Part shown: one piece after another, positions 46,236 through 54,900 of the stretch
How positions within the stretch are numbered: the stretch's first letter is position 1
How the letters are laid out: every line of letters starts with the position of its first letter
Assembly: GCF_014648075.1 (NCBI RefSeq)
Contig: NZ_BMQK01000005.1
Span: forward strand, 1-64,000
From: Streptomyces ruber
GTDB lineage: Bacteria > Actinomycetota > Actinomycetes > Streptomycetales > Streptomycetaceae
Reading direction: 5' to 3'
Length of the DNA stretch: 64,000 bases
The notes under the pieces: generated by a model
Seen by the model: only the letters and a program-made list of their open reading frames with translations
Databases searched by the model: none
What the model was told of the DNA's origin: nothing
Program-made: the position numbers and the translations under genes

Positions 46236-46448
46236 TCAGCCGTCCGGCCACCAGGTCCGCGCGATGTCCTCGCGCACCTCCGGCCGCCCGGCCGGCCGCT
46301 CGTCGGCCTCGTCCCGCACCCGGCGGGAATCCGGCCGCTCGTCGGCCTCGTCCCGCACCCGGCGGGAATCCGGCCGCTCGTCGGCCTCGTCCCGCACCCG
46401 GCGGGAATCCGGCCGCCTCAGGGGCTTCTGCACGGTGCTGCGGCGCAT
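46236..46448 (-). CDS. 70-aa protein with three 13-residue repeats
   Basis: A small protein of unknown function. ATG 46448 has a strong GAGGAGG 6 bases upstream, so it is probably translated. It begins MRRSTVQKPLRR, followed by three consecutive copies of RPDSRRVRDEADE (arising from a 39-bp DNA repeat), then RPAGRPEVREDIARTWWPDG. The repeats have alternating basic and acidic residues and probably form a charged helix. The flanking ends look conserved, suggesting the ancestral protein had one copy. No signal peptide. Confidence 0.65.
   Translation of the reverse strand: MRRSTVQKPLRRPDSRRVRDEADERPDSRRVRDEADERPDSRRVRDEADERPAGRPEVREDIARTWWPDG
46294..46410. repeat. 39-bp tandem repeat, three copies
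   Basis: Copies begin at 46294, 46333 and 46372 and are essentially identical. The 39-bp (13 codon) unit keeps the minus-strand frame. Confidence 0.95.
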
Positions 46449-46613
46449 GACTGCCTCCTCGTGGCCCACCCGGGTCCCGCGTTCCGGCAGGCCTTGTCCG
46501 GGCGAGGCCTTTCCGGGAGGCTTCCCCATCGCCCGGGGCCTGTCAGTGGCGGGTGTCACCCTCTGGCCGTCAGTGGCGGGCGTCACTCCGACGGTACGGC
46601 CGCCGGGAGCGCC

Positions 46614-47108
46614 TCACAGCGTGTCGAAGGCGTCCAGCGCGGCCAGACGTTCGAGCTCGTCCAGGGCCGCCCGGGCGGCCGCGGCGGCCGACGGGTCCCT
46701 GGCCGCGAGGCCGCTCGCCGCGAACTCGTCCTCGTCCAGACGCAGTACGGCGGTGCCGTCCGCGGAGCGCCACAGGTCCAGGTCGAGGTCCTCGACGACG
46801 AGTTCCCTGCCGGAGAGCACGGCCGGGCGGGTGACGTCGCAGTACCAGCCCTTGAGAGCGCCCCGGCCGTCGCGGACCTCCTTCACCGCGTACCACCGGT
46901 CGCGCCAGTAGTGCTCCGTGAAGACGTCGCCCGGTTCGAACCGTACGAAGCCGAAGTCGCGGACGCCGTCGCCCGCCCACGGGGCGCGGACCGTGACGCG
47001 GCTGCCGTCGTCGTGCAGGAGCTCGGCGGGGTAGCGGATCTTCGTGCGGCCCGCCTTGACGAGCACCACGTCCAGGGTGCCCTTGCCGTCAGCCGAGTTC
47101 GCGGACAT
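46614..47108 (-). CDS. DUF402 domain protein
   Basis: A 164-aa protein of the DUF402 (NtdP-like) family, some members of which hydrolyse nucleoside di/triphosphates. KIRYPAELLHDDGSRVTVRAPW, EHYWRDRWYAVKEVRD and GWYCDVTRPAVLSGRELVVEDLDLDLWRS are its characteristic segments; the C-terminus is an Ala-rich helix. The ATG lies 20 bases inside the end of the GNAT gene, so the two are likely translationally coupled. The enzymatic role is inferred from family only. Confidence 0.83.
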   Translation of the reverse strand: MSANSADGKGTLDVVLVKAGRTKIRYPAELLHDDGSRVTVRAPWAGDGVRDFGFVRFEPGDVFTEHYWRDRWYAVKEVRDGRGALKGWYCDVTRPAVLSGRELVVEDLDLDLWRSADGTAVLRLDEDEFAASGLAARDPSAAAAARAALDELERLAALDAFDTL

Positions 47109-48018
47109 GCCGTACCTCCGTCGCACAGATCTCGTACCCGAACCACTTGTTGATCGCGATCATCGGGTCGTTGCCCGCGTCGTTGCCCGTGAACGCCTCC
47201 GTGCAGCCGGCCGCGCGCGCCCGGTGCAGCGAGTGGCTCTTGACGAGCTTGGCCAGGCCCCGGCCGCGGTGGGAACGGGCGGTGCCGGTCATGCCGGAGT
47301 GGTAGCGGCCGTCGCCGTCCGTGTGGGCCACGCTGAAGGCCACCGGCCGGCCGCCGGCCACCGCGACCGAGGTCAGCTCCCGGTCGAGGAGGGGATGCCG
47401 CCAGGTCTCGTCGAGCCAGGCCTCGTAGTCCGCCAACTCGTGCTCGATGTCGCCCGGTTCGTCCGCCGACGCCTCCGCGTCCAGCTCGAACAGCGGGCGC
47501 GGATCGTCCGTGAAGTCGGCGGCCGTGCGCACCTCGACGCCCGGCGGGGTCTCCGGGAGCGGCGGCAGGGGGGCGTTCGCCAGGTCCAGGCGCAGGAAGT
47601 GCGCGGAACGGCTCGCCCGGTAGCCGCGCCGCTCGGCGAACGCGCGGTTCCCCGGCTCGTCCAGCACCCAGGAGAAGACCCTGGTCACGCCGTGCGCGGC
47701 CAGGTGCTCCTCCGCGGCGCGGACGAGGAGCGCGCCCGCACCGCGCCGTGTCCGCCCCGGGTGCACGTACACGTTGGCGTTGCCCTGGCCGGGCTCCGGG
47801 CTGTCATGGGCGACGTAGAGCTGCGCCGTGCCGATGACCTCGCCGTCCTCCTCGGCGATCAACTGCCGGAAGCGGGCGTCCGGGTGGGCGCGGGTGAGGC
47901 TGTGGACGACGGACTCCGGAGTGGCGAGCATGGCGGGGACGGCCAGTCGCCGCACCCGGGTGAAGCCCTCGGCGTCGGCCGGGACTTCGGGACGGAGAGC
48001 ACGCACGATGACGGTCAT
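47089..48018 (-). CDS. Tandem-domain GNAT acetyltransferase
   Basis: A 309-aa protein with two GNAT folds. The first domain (~1-145) has the acetyl-CoA site VYVHPGRTRRGAGALLVRAA; the second (~155-309) has TARSHRGRGLAKLVKSHSL. Both keep the R/Q-x-x-G-x-G/A signature. It overlaps the downstream DUF402 gene by 20 bases and is divergent from the GntR gene 71 bases away, which could regulate it. Substrate unknown; many such enzymes modify antibiotics, mycothiol intermediates or peptides. Confidence 0.88.
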   Translation of the reverse strand: MTVIVRALRPEVPADAEGFTRVRRLAVPAMLATPESVVHSLTRAHPDARFRQLIAEEDGEVIGTAQLYVAHDSPEPGQGNANVYVHPGRTRRGAGALLVRAAEEHLAAHGVTRVFSWVLDEPGNRAFAERRGYRASRSAHFLRLDLANAPLPPLPETPPGVEVRTAADFTDDPRPLFELDAEASADEPGDIEHELADYEAWLDETWRHPLLDRELTSVAVAGGRPVAFSVAHTDGDGRYHSGMTGTARSHRGRGLAKLVKSHSLHRARAAGCTEAFTGNDAGNDPMIAINKWFGYEICATEVRHVRELG

Positions 48019-48089
48019 GGGGCCGGACGCTACGGGGAACGAGCGGGCGGGTGCCTCTCATTTTCCGGCGGGTGCGGGACAATCGCCTC

Positions 48090-48458
48090 GTGACCTTGAA
48101 GATCGACATCACCGAGGGGCCCGCGCCGTACGAGCAGGTACGCGCCCAGATCTCCGAGCAGGCCCGTTCCGGCGGGCTGCCGGTCGGCTACCGCCTGCCG
48201 ACCGTGCGCGGCCTGGCCGAGCGACTGGGGCTGGCCGCGGGCACGGTCGCCAAGGCCTACCGCGCGCTGGAGGCGGACGGGGTGATCGAGACGCGGGGCC
48301 GCAACGGCACGTTCGTCGCCGCGGCCGGCGCCGCCGCGGACCGTGAGGCCGCGGCCGCCGCGCAGGTGTTCGTGGAGCGGGTGCGGCGGCTCGGGCTGAG
48401 CGAGCCGGACGCGCTCGCCGCGGTGCGGGATGCCCTGCGGGCGGCTTACCGGGGGTGA
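48090..48458 (+). CDS. GntR-family regulator, YtrA subgroup
   Basis: A 122-aa short GntR protein: a winged helix-turn-helix (~10-75; APYEQVRAQISEQARSGGLPVGYRLPTVRGLAERLGLAAGTVAKAYRAL without a large effector domain) then a short C-terminal helix. This is the YtrA type, which usually controls ABC transporters, but none is adjacent. GACAAT at 48078-48083 ends 7 bases before GTG 48090, suggesting a leaderless mRNA. It is divergent from the GNAT gene and may control it. Family function is known; target is inferred. Confidence 0.85.
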   Translation: MTLKIDITEGPAPYEQVRAQISEQARSGGLPVGYRLPTVRGLAERLGLAAGTVAKAYRALEADGVIETRGRNGTFVAAAGAAADREAAAAAQVFVERVRRLGLSEPDALAAVRDALRAAYRG

Positions 48459-48492
48459 GGTCCGGTACGTTCTCCGCGGGTGCGTCATGGCT

Positions 48493-48525
48493 GGTCGCGC
48501 AGTTCCCCGCGCCCCTTCGGGGCGC
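48493..48525. repeat. Dispersed Streptomyces hairpin element, copy 2
   Basis: GGTCGCGCAGTTCCCCGCGC continues into a GCGCCCC-TTC-GGGGCGC stem (48509-48525). It matches the block at 966-1006. It lies between convergent stops at 48458 and 48531, so it probably terminates both genes. Confidence 0.75.
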
Positions 48526-48530
48526 GTCGG

Positions 48531-49631
48531 CTACAGATACAGCCCCGCGTCCGCCCCGTCCCGCGGCTCCGGCAGCGACGCCGGAGGTGTCCCCCGGCGC
48601 AGCGCGTACAGTTCCGCAAGGGTCGCCCCGTCCCGGCCCACCCCCTCCTCGGTGCCGAGCCAGTCGACCGCCTCCCGCCGGGTGAGCCGTCCGACCTCGA
48701 TGCGGGCGAGGCAGCGGCCGGGGCGGACCACGGCCGGGTGGAGGCGCTCCAGGTCCTCGTTGGTGGTGACGCCCACCAGGACGTTGCGGCCCTGGCCCAG
48801 CAGGCCGTCCGTCAGGTTCAGCAGCCGGGACAGCGCCTGGCCCGCCGTGTGCTTGGCCTCGCCGCGGATCAGCTCGTCGCAGTCCTCCAGGAGCAGCAGC
48901 CGCCAGCGGCCCTTGCCCTCGCCCGCCGTGTCCTCCTCGCCGATGGCGATGTCCATGAGGTAGCCGACGTCGGAGAAGAGCCGTTCGGGGTCGAGGACGC
49001 AGTCCACCTGGCACCAGTCGCGCCACGAGCGGGCGAGCGTGCGCAGGGCGGAGGTCTTGCCCGTGCCCGGCGGGCCGTGCAGCAGCAGGAGCCGGCCCGC
49101 GATGTCCTGCGGGGTCGTCTTCATCAGCCGGTCCAGGGCGTCCGCGACCGGGGCCGTGTAGTTCGCCCGGACCTCGTCCCAGGAGCCCGCCGAGATCCGG
49201 CGCGTCGTACGGTGCGGGCCGCGCCGCGGCGACACGTACCAGAAGCCCATCGTCACGTTGTCCGGCTGCGGCTCCGGTTCGTCCGCCGCGCCGTCGGTGG
49301 CCTGGCCGAGCACCTTCGCGGCCAGTTCCGGAGTGGTCGCCGTCACCGTGACGTCGGCGCCCCGGTTCCAGCGGGAGACCAGCAGCGTCCAGCCGTCGCC
49401 CTCCGCGAGGGTCGCGCTGCGGTCGTCGTCACGGGCCGAGCGCAGCACCCGGGCGTCCGGCGGCAGCAGGGACGCCCCGGACCGCACCCGGTCGATGTTC
49501 GCCGCGTGCGCGTGCGGCTGCTCTCCCGTGGCGAAGCGGCCGAGGAACAGCGCGTCGACGACGTCCGAGGGCGAGTCGCTGTCGTCGACGGTGAGCCGGA
49601 TCGGCAGAACCTCGTGCGGTTTCGCAGACAT
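48531..49631 (-). CDS. AAA ATPase with DUF5925-type N-terminus
   Basis: A 366-aa AAA-family ATPase. A ~140-aa N-terminal domain of the DUF5925 type precedes the AAA module: Walker A LHGPPGTGKTSALRTLA (~190), Walker B LLLLEDCDEL, and sensor/arginine-finger segments TTNEDLERLHPAVVRPGRC, where the final RPGR is characteristic. The ATG at 49631 is used; GTG 49649 is possible. The function is unknown; it may remodel a protein partner. It converges with GntR across the hairpin element. Confidence 0.8.
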   Translation of the reverse strand: MSAKPHEVLPIRLTVDDSDSPSDVVDALFLGRFATGEQPHAHAANIDRVRSGASLLPPDARVLRSARDDDRSATLAEGDGWTLLVSRWNRGADVTVTATTPELAAKVLGQATDGAADEPEPQPDNVTMGFWYVSPRRGPHRTTRRISAGSWDEVRANYTAPVADALDRLMKTTPQDIAGRLLLLHGPPGTGKTSALRTLARSWRDWCQVDCVLDPERLFSDVGYLMDIAIGEEDTAGEGKGRWRLLLLEDCDELIRGEAKHTAGQALSRLLNLTDGLLGQGRNVLVGVTTNEDLERLHPAVVRPGRCLARIEVGRLTRREAVDWLGTEEGVGRDGATLAELYALRRGTPPASLPEPRDGADAGLYL

Positions 49632-49821
49632 GCCGCCATGATCCGCCACGGGACGCGCCCGTGCATCCGCTTTCTCCAGTGCGCCGGATGTGTCGCGCGT
49701 GCACCGGGGGCACCGGAACCGTTCTCGTGGGACCGGTGGTTGCCGGTGCGCCGTGCCGTTACGAGCCTGTCGCCCGGCTCGCCCTGCCCAGTCCCTTTCC
49801 GGGCGGTTACTGTTGCCCTCG

Positions 49822-51243
49822 ATGGGACGTCATGAGTGGTGGGACTCGGGGGAACTGCGGTGGCGGATCGCCGCGTTGCTCGGCGTGGCGGTGGTGGCCC
49901 TGGCCCTGGTGCTGACCCTGGTCCGCACCCTGCCCGGGGACGGCGGCGGCACCGCGGGCACCTCACGTGAGGGGGACAAGGTGCACGGCACTCCGGCGGT
50001 CCCGCCCGAGGACCTGGGACCCGACGTCGGCTGGGGCTTCACCCACACCCAGTTCAGCGCCGACCGGGGCAGCGACGAGGCCACGAAGCGGGTGACGGAC
50101 CTGCTCGGCGAGCGGCCCGTGCCGCAGATCCAGCACATCATGGGCTGGGGCGCGGGCAACCCCGAACCGGTCAAGGGGCACTACGACTTCGACGACCTGG
50201 ACCGGCGTGTCGACCTCATCCGGGCCTCCCGCGGCATCCCGGTCGTCACCCTGTGCTGCGCACCGGACTGGATGAAGGGCGGCGAGTCCGGCTCCGGCAA
50301 CACCAACTGGAGCCTGAAGTCCCTGGAGTCGGCCCCCGACCCGGAGCACTTCGACGACTTCGCGGCGCTCGCCGCGACCATCGCCCGACGCTACCCGGAC
50401 GTACGGCACTTCATCGTCTGGAACGAGTTCAAGGGCTTCTGGAACGACGCCGAGGACCGCTGGGACCACGAGGGCTACACCGAGCTGTACAACCGGGTCC
50501 ACGACGCCCTGAAACAGGTCGACGACAAGATCATGGTGGGCGGTCCCTACCTGGTGATGGACAGCCTCGACCCGCGCGACCACGAGGCGTCCACGTCGCT
50601 GAAGGGCCCGTGGGGCGCCCTGGACCACCGGGTCCTCGACGCCTTCGACTACTGGAACGCGCACAAGGCGGGCGCCGACTTCGTCGTCGTCGACGGCGCC
50701 AGCTACACCAAGGACGACGAGCTGCTGCCCGACGAGTTCGCGGCCACCGACAAGTTCACGGCCGTCGGCCGCTGGGTGCGGGAGCGGACCGGCGACCTGC
50801 CCCTGTGGTGGGCCGAGTACTACGTCGAGCCCGCCGACGCGAATGACGACCGCGACGGCTGGTCCGAGCCCCACCGTGTCGCCGTGCACGCCGCCGGCCT
50901 CATGGCCATCGCCCGCGGCGGCGCCGGCTCCGCCTCCTACTGGAACCCGGAGAAGGAGAACGGCCCCGGCTGCGCCGGCTGCCTGTGGACCCCGACTAAC
51001 ACCCCGGGCGGCGGCCGGCCGCTGCCGATGTACGACCTGCTCGCCCGGTTCGGCGGGGAGTTCCCGCCGGGGACGGTGTACGAGTCCGTGTCCGTGGCCG
51101 GCCGCGACAGGGCCGCGGTCCGCGTCCTCGCCGACGACAAGGCGGTGCTCGTCGTCAACACGCTCGACCGGTCGGTAGAGGCGGAGGTCGACGGCCGGCG
51201 GCTCCGGATGGGCGCGTACGACGTGCGGTGGCTCGGCCGCTGA
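49822..51243 (+). CDS. Membrane-anchored glycoside hydrolase, GH39-like
   Basis: A 473-aa TIM-barrel glycosidase. An N-terminal membrane helix (~15-35; LLGVAVVALALVLTLVRTL) would anchor it outside the cell. HFIVWNEFKGFWND contains the N-E pair of a clan GH-A acid/base Glu, and LPLWWAEYYVE may hold the nucleophile Glu. It resembles GH39 xylosidase-like enzymes. TACTGT at 49808 ends 8 bases before the ATG, as in a leaderless mRNA. It converges with the polysaccharide operon (gap 24 bases), so it probably trims or degrades that polymer; substrate inferred. Confidence 0.78.
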   Translation: MGRHEWWDSGELRWRIAALLGVAVVALALVLTLVRTLPGDGGGTAGTSREGDKVHGTPAVPPEDLGPDVGWGFTHTQFSADRGSDEATKRVTDLLGERPVPQIQHIMGWGAGNPEPVKGHYDFDDLDRRVDLIRASRGIPVVTLCCAPDWMKGGESGSGNTNWSLKSLESAPDPEHFDDFAALAATIARRYPDVRHFIVWNEFKGFWNDAEDRWDHEGYTELYNRVHDALKQVDDKIMVGGPYLVMDSLDPRDHEASTSLKGPWGALDHRVLDAFDYWNAHKAGADFVVVDGASYTKDDELLPDEFAATDKFTAVGRWVRERTGDLPLWWAEYYVEPADANDDRDGWSEPHRVAVHAAGLMAIARGGAGSASYWNPEKENGPGCAGCLWTPTNTPGGGRPLPMYDLLARFGGEFPPGTVYESVSVAGRDRAAVRVLADDKAVLVVNTLDRSVEAEVDGRRLRMGAYDVRWLGR

Positions 51244-51267
51244 GCCGCCGCACCCCGTACGCGCGCC

Positions 51268-54200
51268 TCAGGCGCCCCCCATCGTCAGGAACCGCTGCAC
51301 CAGCGCGGCCAGCAGCACCGCCAGCAGCGGCAGGGAGAACCAGAAGCTGCCCTGGAGCCACCGCAGCTGCCGGACCCCCGGCGGCACCGCGACCCGGACG
51401 ACCTCACGGGCCGACAGCAGCACGATCAGCGCGAGGGCCGCGAGTCCGCCCACCACCGACCACGGCGTCCACGTCACCCGGGGCCCGGCCGGTCCGGGAT
51501 CCGCCCGCGGCACCTCCCCCTCCGGCTCCTCGCGCAGGGCGTACATCGTGACGTCCTCGTTGGAGAACACCCGCGTCAGCTCCTCGCGCCGGTCGAGGTG
51601 GCGCAGCAGCCGGGTCTCCCACGTCGCCGAGTAGCCCGCGTCGAGCTGGAGGTAGACCACCTGGCTGCGGTTGACCATCAGGAAGGAGTTGGGTCCCGCG
51701 TCCCTCAACTCCTTGACCAGGCCCGACACCAGCACCGGATCGCCGGGCGCGAGCGTGGGCACGTACTGGACCTTCTCCATGTCCCGCGCGCCCCACGGCA
51801 TCGCGGGCGTCACGTCGTCCACCGGATCTGTGCTCAGCCACAGCAGCCGCACCGTCGGATCGTCGTGCGCGTACACGTACTCCATGGCCGCGACCTCGCC
51901 CGTACGGGTCCGCTCGAAGCCCTCGTTGCCCCAGCGGGCCACCAGGAAGCCGCCCAGCAGGACGAGCCCGGCCAGAGCCGCGGCCAGCGGGGCGAGGCTC
52001 ACCTGGTCCTTGTCACGCTCCTGCGCGGTGACCCCGGTGCGCGGGAACAGGGCGAGGCCCGCGAGCAGCGCCGCGCCGGGCAGCGCGAACATGAAGACGC
52101 GCAGCGCCATCTCGCCGCCGTACGACTGCATGCCGAAGCCCAGAAACGGGACGAAGGCGAGCACGGGCAGCGACCGCTCGCGGTAGCCGTTCTCGCGGCG
52201 GCGCCACCACCCCCAGCAGGCCAGCGCCATGACCGTGCCGGCCAGCGCCACGCGCGCGTACAGCACCAGCTTGTGCGTGGAGCTGCCCTCGGCGATACGG
52301 CCCGAGACGGACGAGGAGACGTTGCCGCCGACGCCGCCGATCCCGCCGAACAGCTCGTCGAGGTGCCCGGACCAGTAGGGCTCGGCCATGAAGCCGATCC
52401 ACGCGGTGACCAGCACCCCGAACAGGATCGGCAGCCCGCGCAGCTCCGAGCGGCCCGCCAGGACGAGGACCGTGAGCACGCCCAGCATCACGAACGGGGT
52501 GAGCTGGTGCGCCGGGACGGTCGCCGCGAACAGCGCGATCAGCACCACGAGCAGCACCGTGCGCTGCCGCCGGTCGGTCCGCTCGACCTCCGCCTCGCCC
52601 GGGCGGGCCCTGCCCCACAGCACGCGCGGGGCGCGGAACCACACCAGCAGGATCGCCACGAAGACCAGGTAGAGGAGGTAGGTGAAGCCCTGCGGGGAGA
52701 AGTAGTCCTGGCCGACCCAGCCGCCCAGGACGAAGATCCACACGCCGGTCCACCTGGCCCGCCAGCTCGCCCGCATCGAGCGGGTGAGCAGGAACATCGG
52801 CGCCAGGTAGAGCAGTTGCACGGTCAGCGGCCACCAGCGGATGACCTCGGTGAGGTCCGTCACCCCGCAGGCCCTCGCCACGAACGCGGCCGCCGCGAAG
52901 AAGCCCGGCCAGCTCCAGCGCGCGTCCAGGTCGGGCACGGCCTCGCCGGTCCGGCCGATGTAGTCGAGGAACCCCAGGTGCTGCCAGGCCGTCGGGAACC
53001 GCGGCTCCGCCTCGATCACCGCGGGCAGCGCGTGCAGCGACACCACGGTCGCCAGCAGCGTGACGAGCAGCAGCCCCCGGTGCTCGCGGGCCGTCCACAG
53101 CAGCGAGGCGAACACCACGGCCAGCAGCCCGGCGCCGGCCAGCGTCGGCACCGGCAGCACCGAGACCAGACCGAGCCCGCCCATCCGGTCCAGCGCGGCG
53201 TCGCCGAGCGTGAGCGCCGGCACCCAGTACAGCAGCAGCGCGGACGCGAGCAGACAGCCGAGCACCACACCCGTCCGGGTGGGACGCGTCCGCTCGCGCG
53301 CGGAGGGCGGTTCCCCGGGCGGCGGGGAAGACGGTTCCTTCGCGGGCGGCGCCCGGAACGCCCACGTCGGCCGGTGCTCCGTCCGTCCGGTGGGTGTCCC
53401 GGCCGGCGGGGTGCCCGGGCCGGGGCGTACGTCCGGCCGCCGCTCCAGGTGGTCGAGGTCGAGGTGGAGGCCGAGGGAGAGGGTCTGCGCGTCGCGGCGG
53501 CGCGCCCAGCTGGGGCCCGGCCGCCTCGCCACCGCGCCCATGTCGGCGAGGTCGCCGTCCGGCGGCGCGTCCTCGGGCAGCACGGCGGGCGGCGCGGTGC
53601 GCAGGATCGCGTACAGCTTCGGCGCGGCGATCAGGACGATCACCGTGAGACTGGAGATCTCCGCGACACCCGCGCCGGTCAGGCCCATCCGGGGCAGGAG
53701 CAGCAGCGTCAGACCGAGCACCAGCACGCACAGCAGCCCCTGCAGCCAGGCGAGTCCGGCGGTACGGCTCTGGGCGCGCAGCACCGCGAAGTACGTCTCC
53801 ATCACGACCCGCAGCAGCGACCCGACGGCGAACCAGCGCAGCAGCGGGGTCGCCGCGTCCGCGTACCCCTGCCCGAACACGGCGAGGATCCAGGGCGCCC
53901 CGAAGAACATCACCCCGCAGACGGGCAGCATGATGCGGGCCATCCGGCGCAGCGCCGCCCGGGTGTTCGCGGCGAGCCTCGACGGGTCGTGGGCGCCCTC
54001 CACGGTCAGCGAGGCGCCCATGTTGATGGCGAGCAGGTTGACCGTGCCGCCGATGGTCGTGGCGATGTAGAAGTACGCGTTGTCGGCGGCGCCGACCTTG
54101 GCGGCGACGATCACCGGGACGAGGTAGACGACGGCGAGCGAGAACAGCGAGCCGGTGTAGTCGCCCGCGAGGAACCGCCCGATCTCCCGCAGCGACGGCG

Positions 54201-54900
54201 GGCTCGCGTGGTCCTCCGTGGCCGCCACGTGCCGGGGCACCAGCCGCCGGAACACCAGCCAGCCCAGGGGCAGCACCGACACCGCGATCGCCGCGACCCA
54301 CGACACGAACACGCCCATGACCGGGATCGCGCCGGCGAACGCGACCAGCAGCACCAGCTTCACCGCGGAGAAGACGGTGTTGCCCACCGGCACCCACAGC
54401 GCGTTGCGCAGCCCGGTCAGCACCCCGTCCTGGAGGGTGAGCAGCGACCAGGCGACCACCGCGAGCACGAACACCACCGCGTACAGGGGGTCGTGCAGGA
54501 AGCGGTAACTGGGCCCCCACAGCGGCAGGGTCAGCAGGAACACCCCCGCGGCCAGCGCCACGGCCACCGAACTGCCCGCGTACGTACGGAAGATGAGCCG
54601 CCCCGTGTGCCGGCCCGCGACGGGGATGAACCGCGCCAGGGCACCCGTCAGGGTCAGCGCAGCCAGCCCCGCGAGGAACTTCATCGCGGCGATCGCGGCG
54701 GAGCCCTGGCCGACCGACGCCTCGGAGTAGTAGCGGGCGGCGGCCAGCCAGAAACCGAGCCCCAGCACCCCGGAGATGCCGGTGTTCAGCATCAGGGCGT
54801 AGGCGTTGCGGAGCAGCTGGCTGCCGCCGCCCGGCCGCTGTGCGTGCTCCTCCGTGGCGGTGGCGGCCCGGGCCCGGTCGGTGGTGGTCGTGTCAGACAC
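51268..54900 (-). CDS. Very large flippase-polymerase-like fusion membrane protein
   Basis: A 1210-aa multipass protein combining two halves. Residues ~20-455 form a Wzx/MVF-type polysaccharide flippase with about 12 helices (SQLLRNAYALMLNTGISGVL, FYIATTIGGTVNLLAINMGA). A Pro/Arg-rich cytosolic linker (~460-560) follows. Residues ~560-1210 are a second membrane domain with ~10-12 helices and long loops, resembling O-antigen polymerase or GT-C proteins. Such modules are normally separate. GTG 54900 overlaps the deacetylase stop by 8 bases. It probably exports and polymerises the glycan made by the two GT2 genes. The second half's assignment is tentative. Confidence 0.72.
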   Translation of the reverse strand: MSDTTTTDRARAATATEEHAQRPGGGSQLLRNAYALMLNTGISGVLGLGFWLAAARYYSEASVGQGSAAIAAMKFLAGLAALTLTGALARFIPVAGRHTGRLIFRTYAGSSVAVALAAGVFLLTLPLWGPSYRFLHDPLYAVVFVLAVVAWSLLTLQDGVLTGLRNALWVPVGNTVFSAVKLVLLVAFAGAIPVMGVFVSWVAAIAVSVLPLGWLVFRRLVPRHVAATEDHASPPSLREIGRFLAGDYTGSLFSLAVVYLVPVIVAAKVGAADNAYFYIATTIGGTVNLLAINMGASLTVEGAHDPSRLAANTRAALRRMARIMLPVCGVMFFGAPWILAVFGQGYADAATPLLRWFAVGSLLRVVMETYFAVLRAQSRTAGLAWLQGLLCVLVLGLTLLLLPRMGLTGAGVAEISSLTVIVLIAAPKLYAILRTAPPAVLPEDAPPDGDLADMGAVARRPGPSWARRRDAQTLSLGLHLDLDHLERRPDVRPGPGTPPAGTPTGRTEHRPTWAFRAPPAKEPSSPPPGEPPSARERTRPTRTGVVLGCLLASALLLYWVPALTLGDAALDRMGGLGLVSVLPVPTLAGAGLLAVVFASLLWTAREHRGLLLVTLLATVVSLHALPAVIEAEPRFPTAWQHLGFLDYIGRTGEAVPDLDARWSWPGFFAAAAFVARACGVTDLTEVIRWWPLTVQLLYLAPMFLLTRSMRASWRARWTGVWIFVLGGWVGQDYFSPQGFTYLLYLVFVAILLVWFRAPRVLWGRARPGEAEVERTDRRQRTVLLVVLIALFAATVPAHQLTPFVMLGVLTVLVLAGRSELRGLPILFGVLVTAWIGFMAEPYWSGHLDELFGGIGGVGGNVSSSVSGRIAEGSSTHKLVLYARVALAGTVMALACWGWWRRRENGYRERSLPVLAFVPFLGFGMQSYGGEMALRVFMFALPGAALLAGLALFPRTGVTAQERDKDQVSLAPLAAALAGLVLLGGFLVARWGNEGFERTRTGEVAAMEYVYAHDDPTVRLLWLSTDPVDDVTPAMPWGARDMEKVQYVPTLAPGDPVLVSGLVKELRDAGPNSFLMVNRSQVVYLQLDAGYSATWETRLLRHLDRREELTRVFSNEDVTMYALREEPEGEVPRADPGPAGPRVTWTPWSVVGGLAALALIVLLSAREVVRVAVPPGVRQLRWLQGSFWFSLPLLAVLLAALVQRFLTMGGA

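Noticed and set aside
46294-46410. CRISPR-like appearance of the 39-bp repeats
   Set aside because: The units are directly adjacent with no spacers, and no cas genes are present.
46161-46450. Plus-strand ORF with GGAGGAG before ATG 46161, antisense to the 70-aa repeat protein
   Set aside because: Its codons across the 39-bp repeats lack Streptomyces bias, while the minus-strand gene has both a better context and plausible ends.
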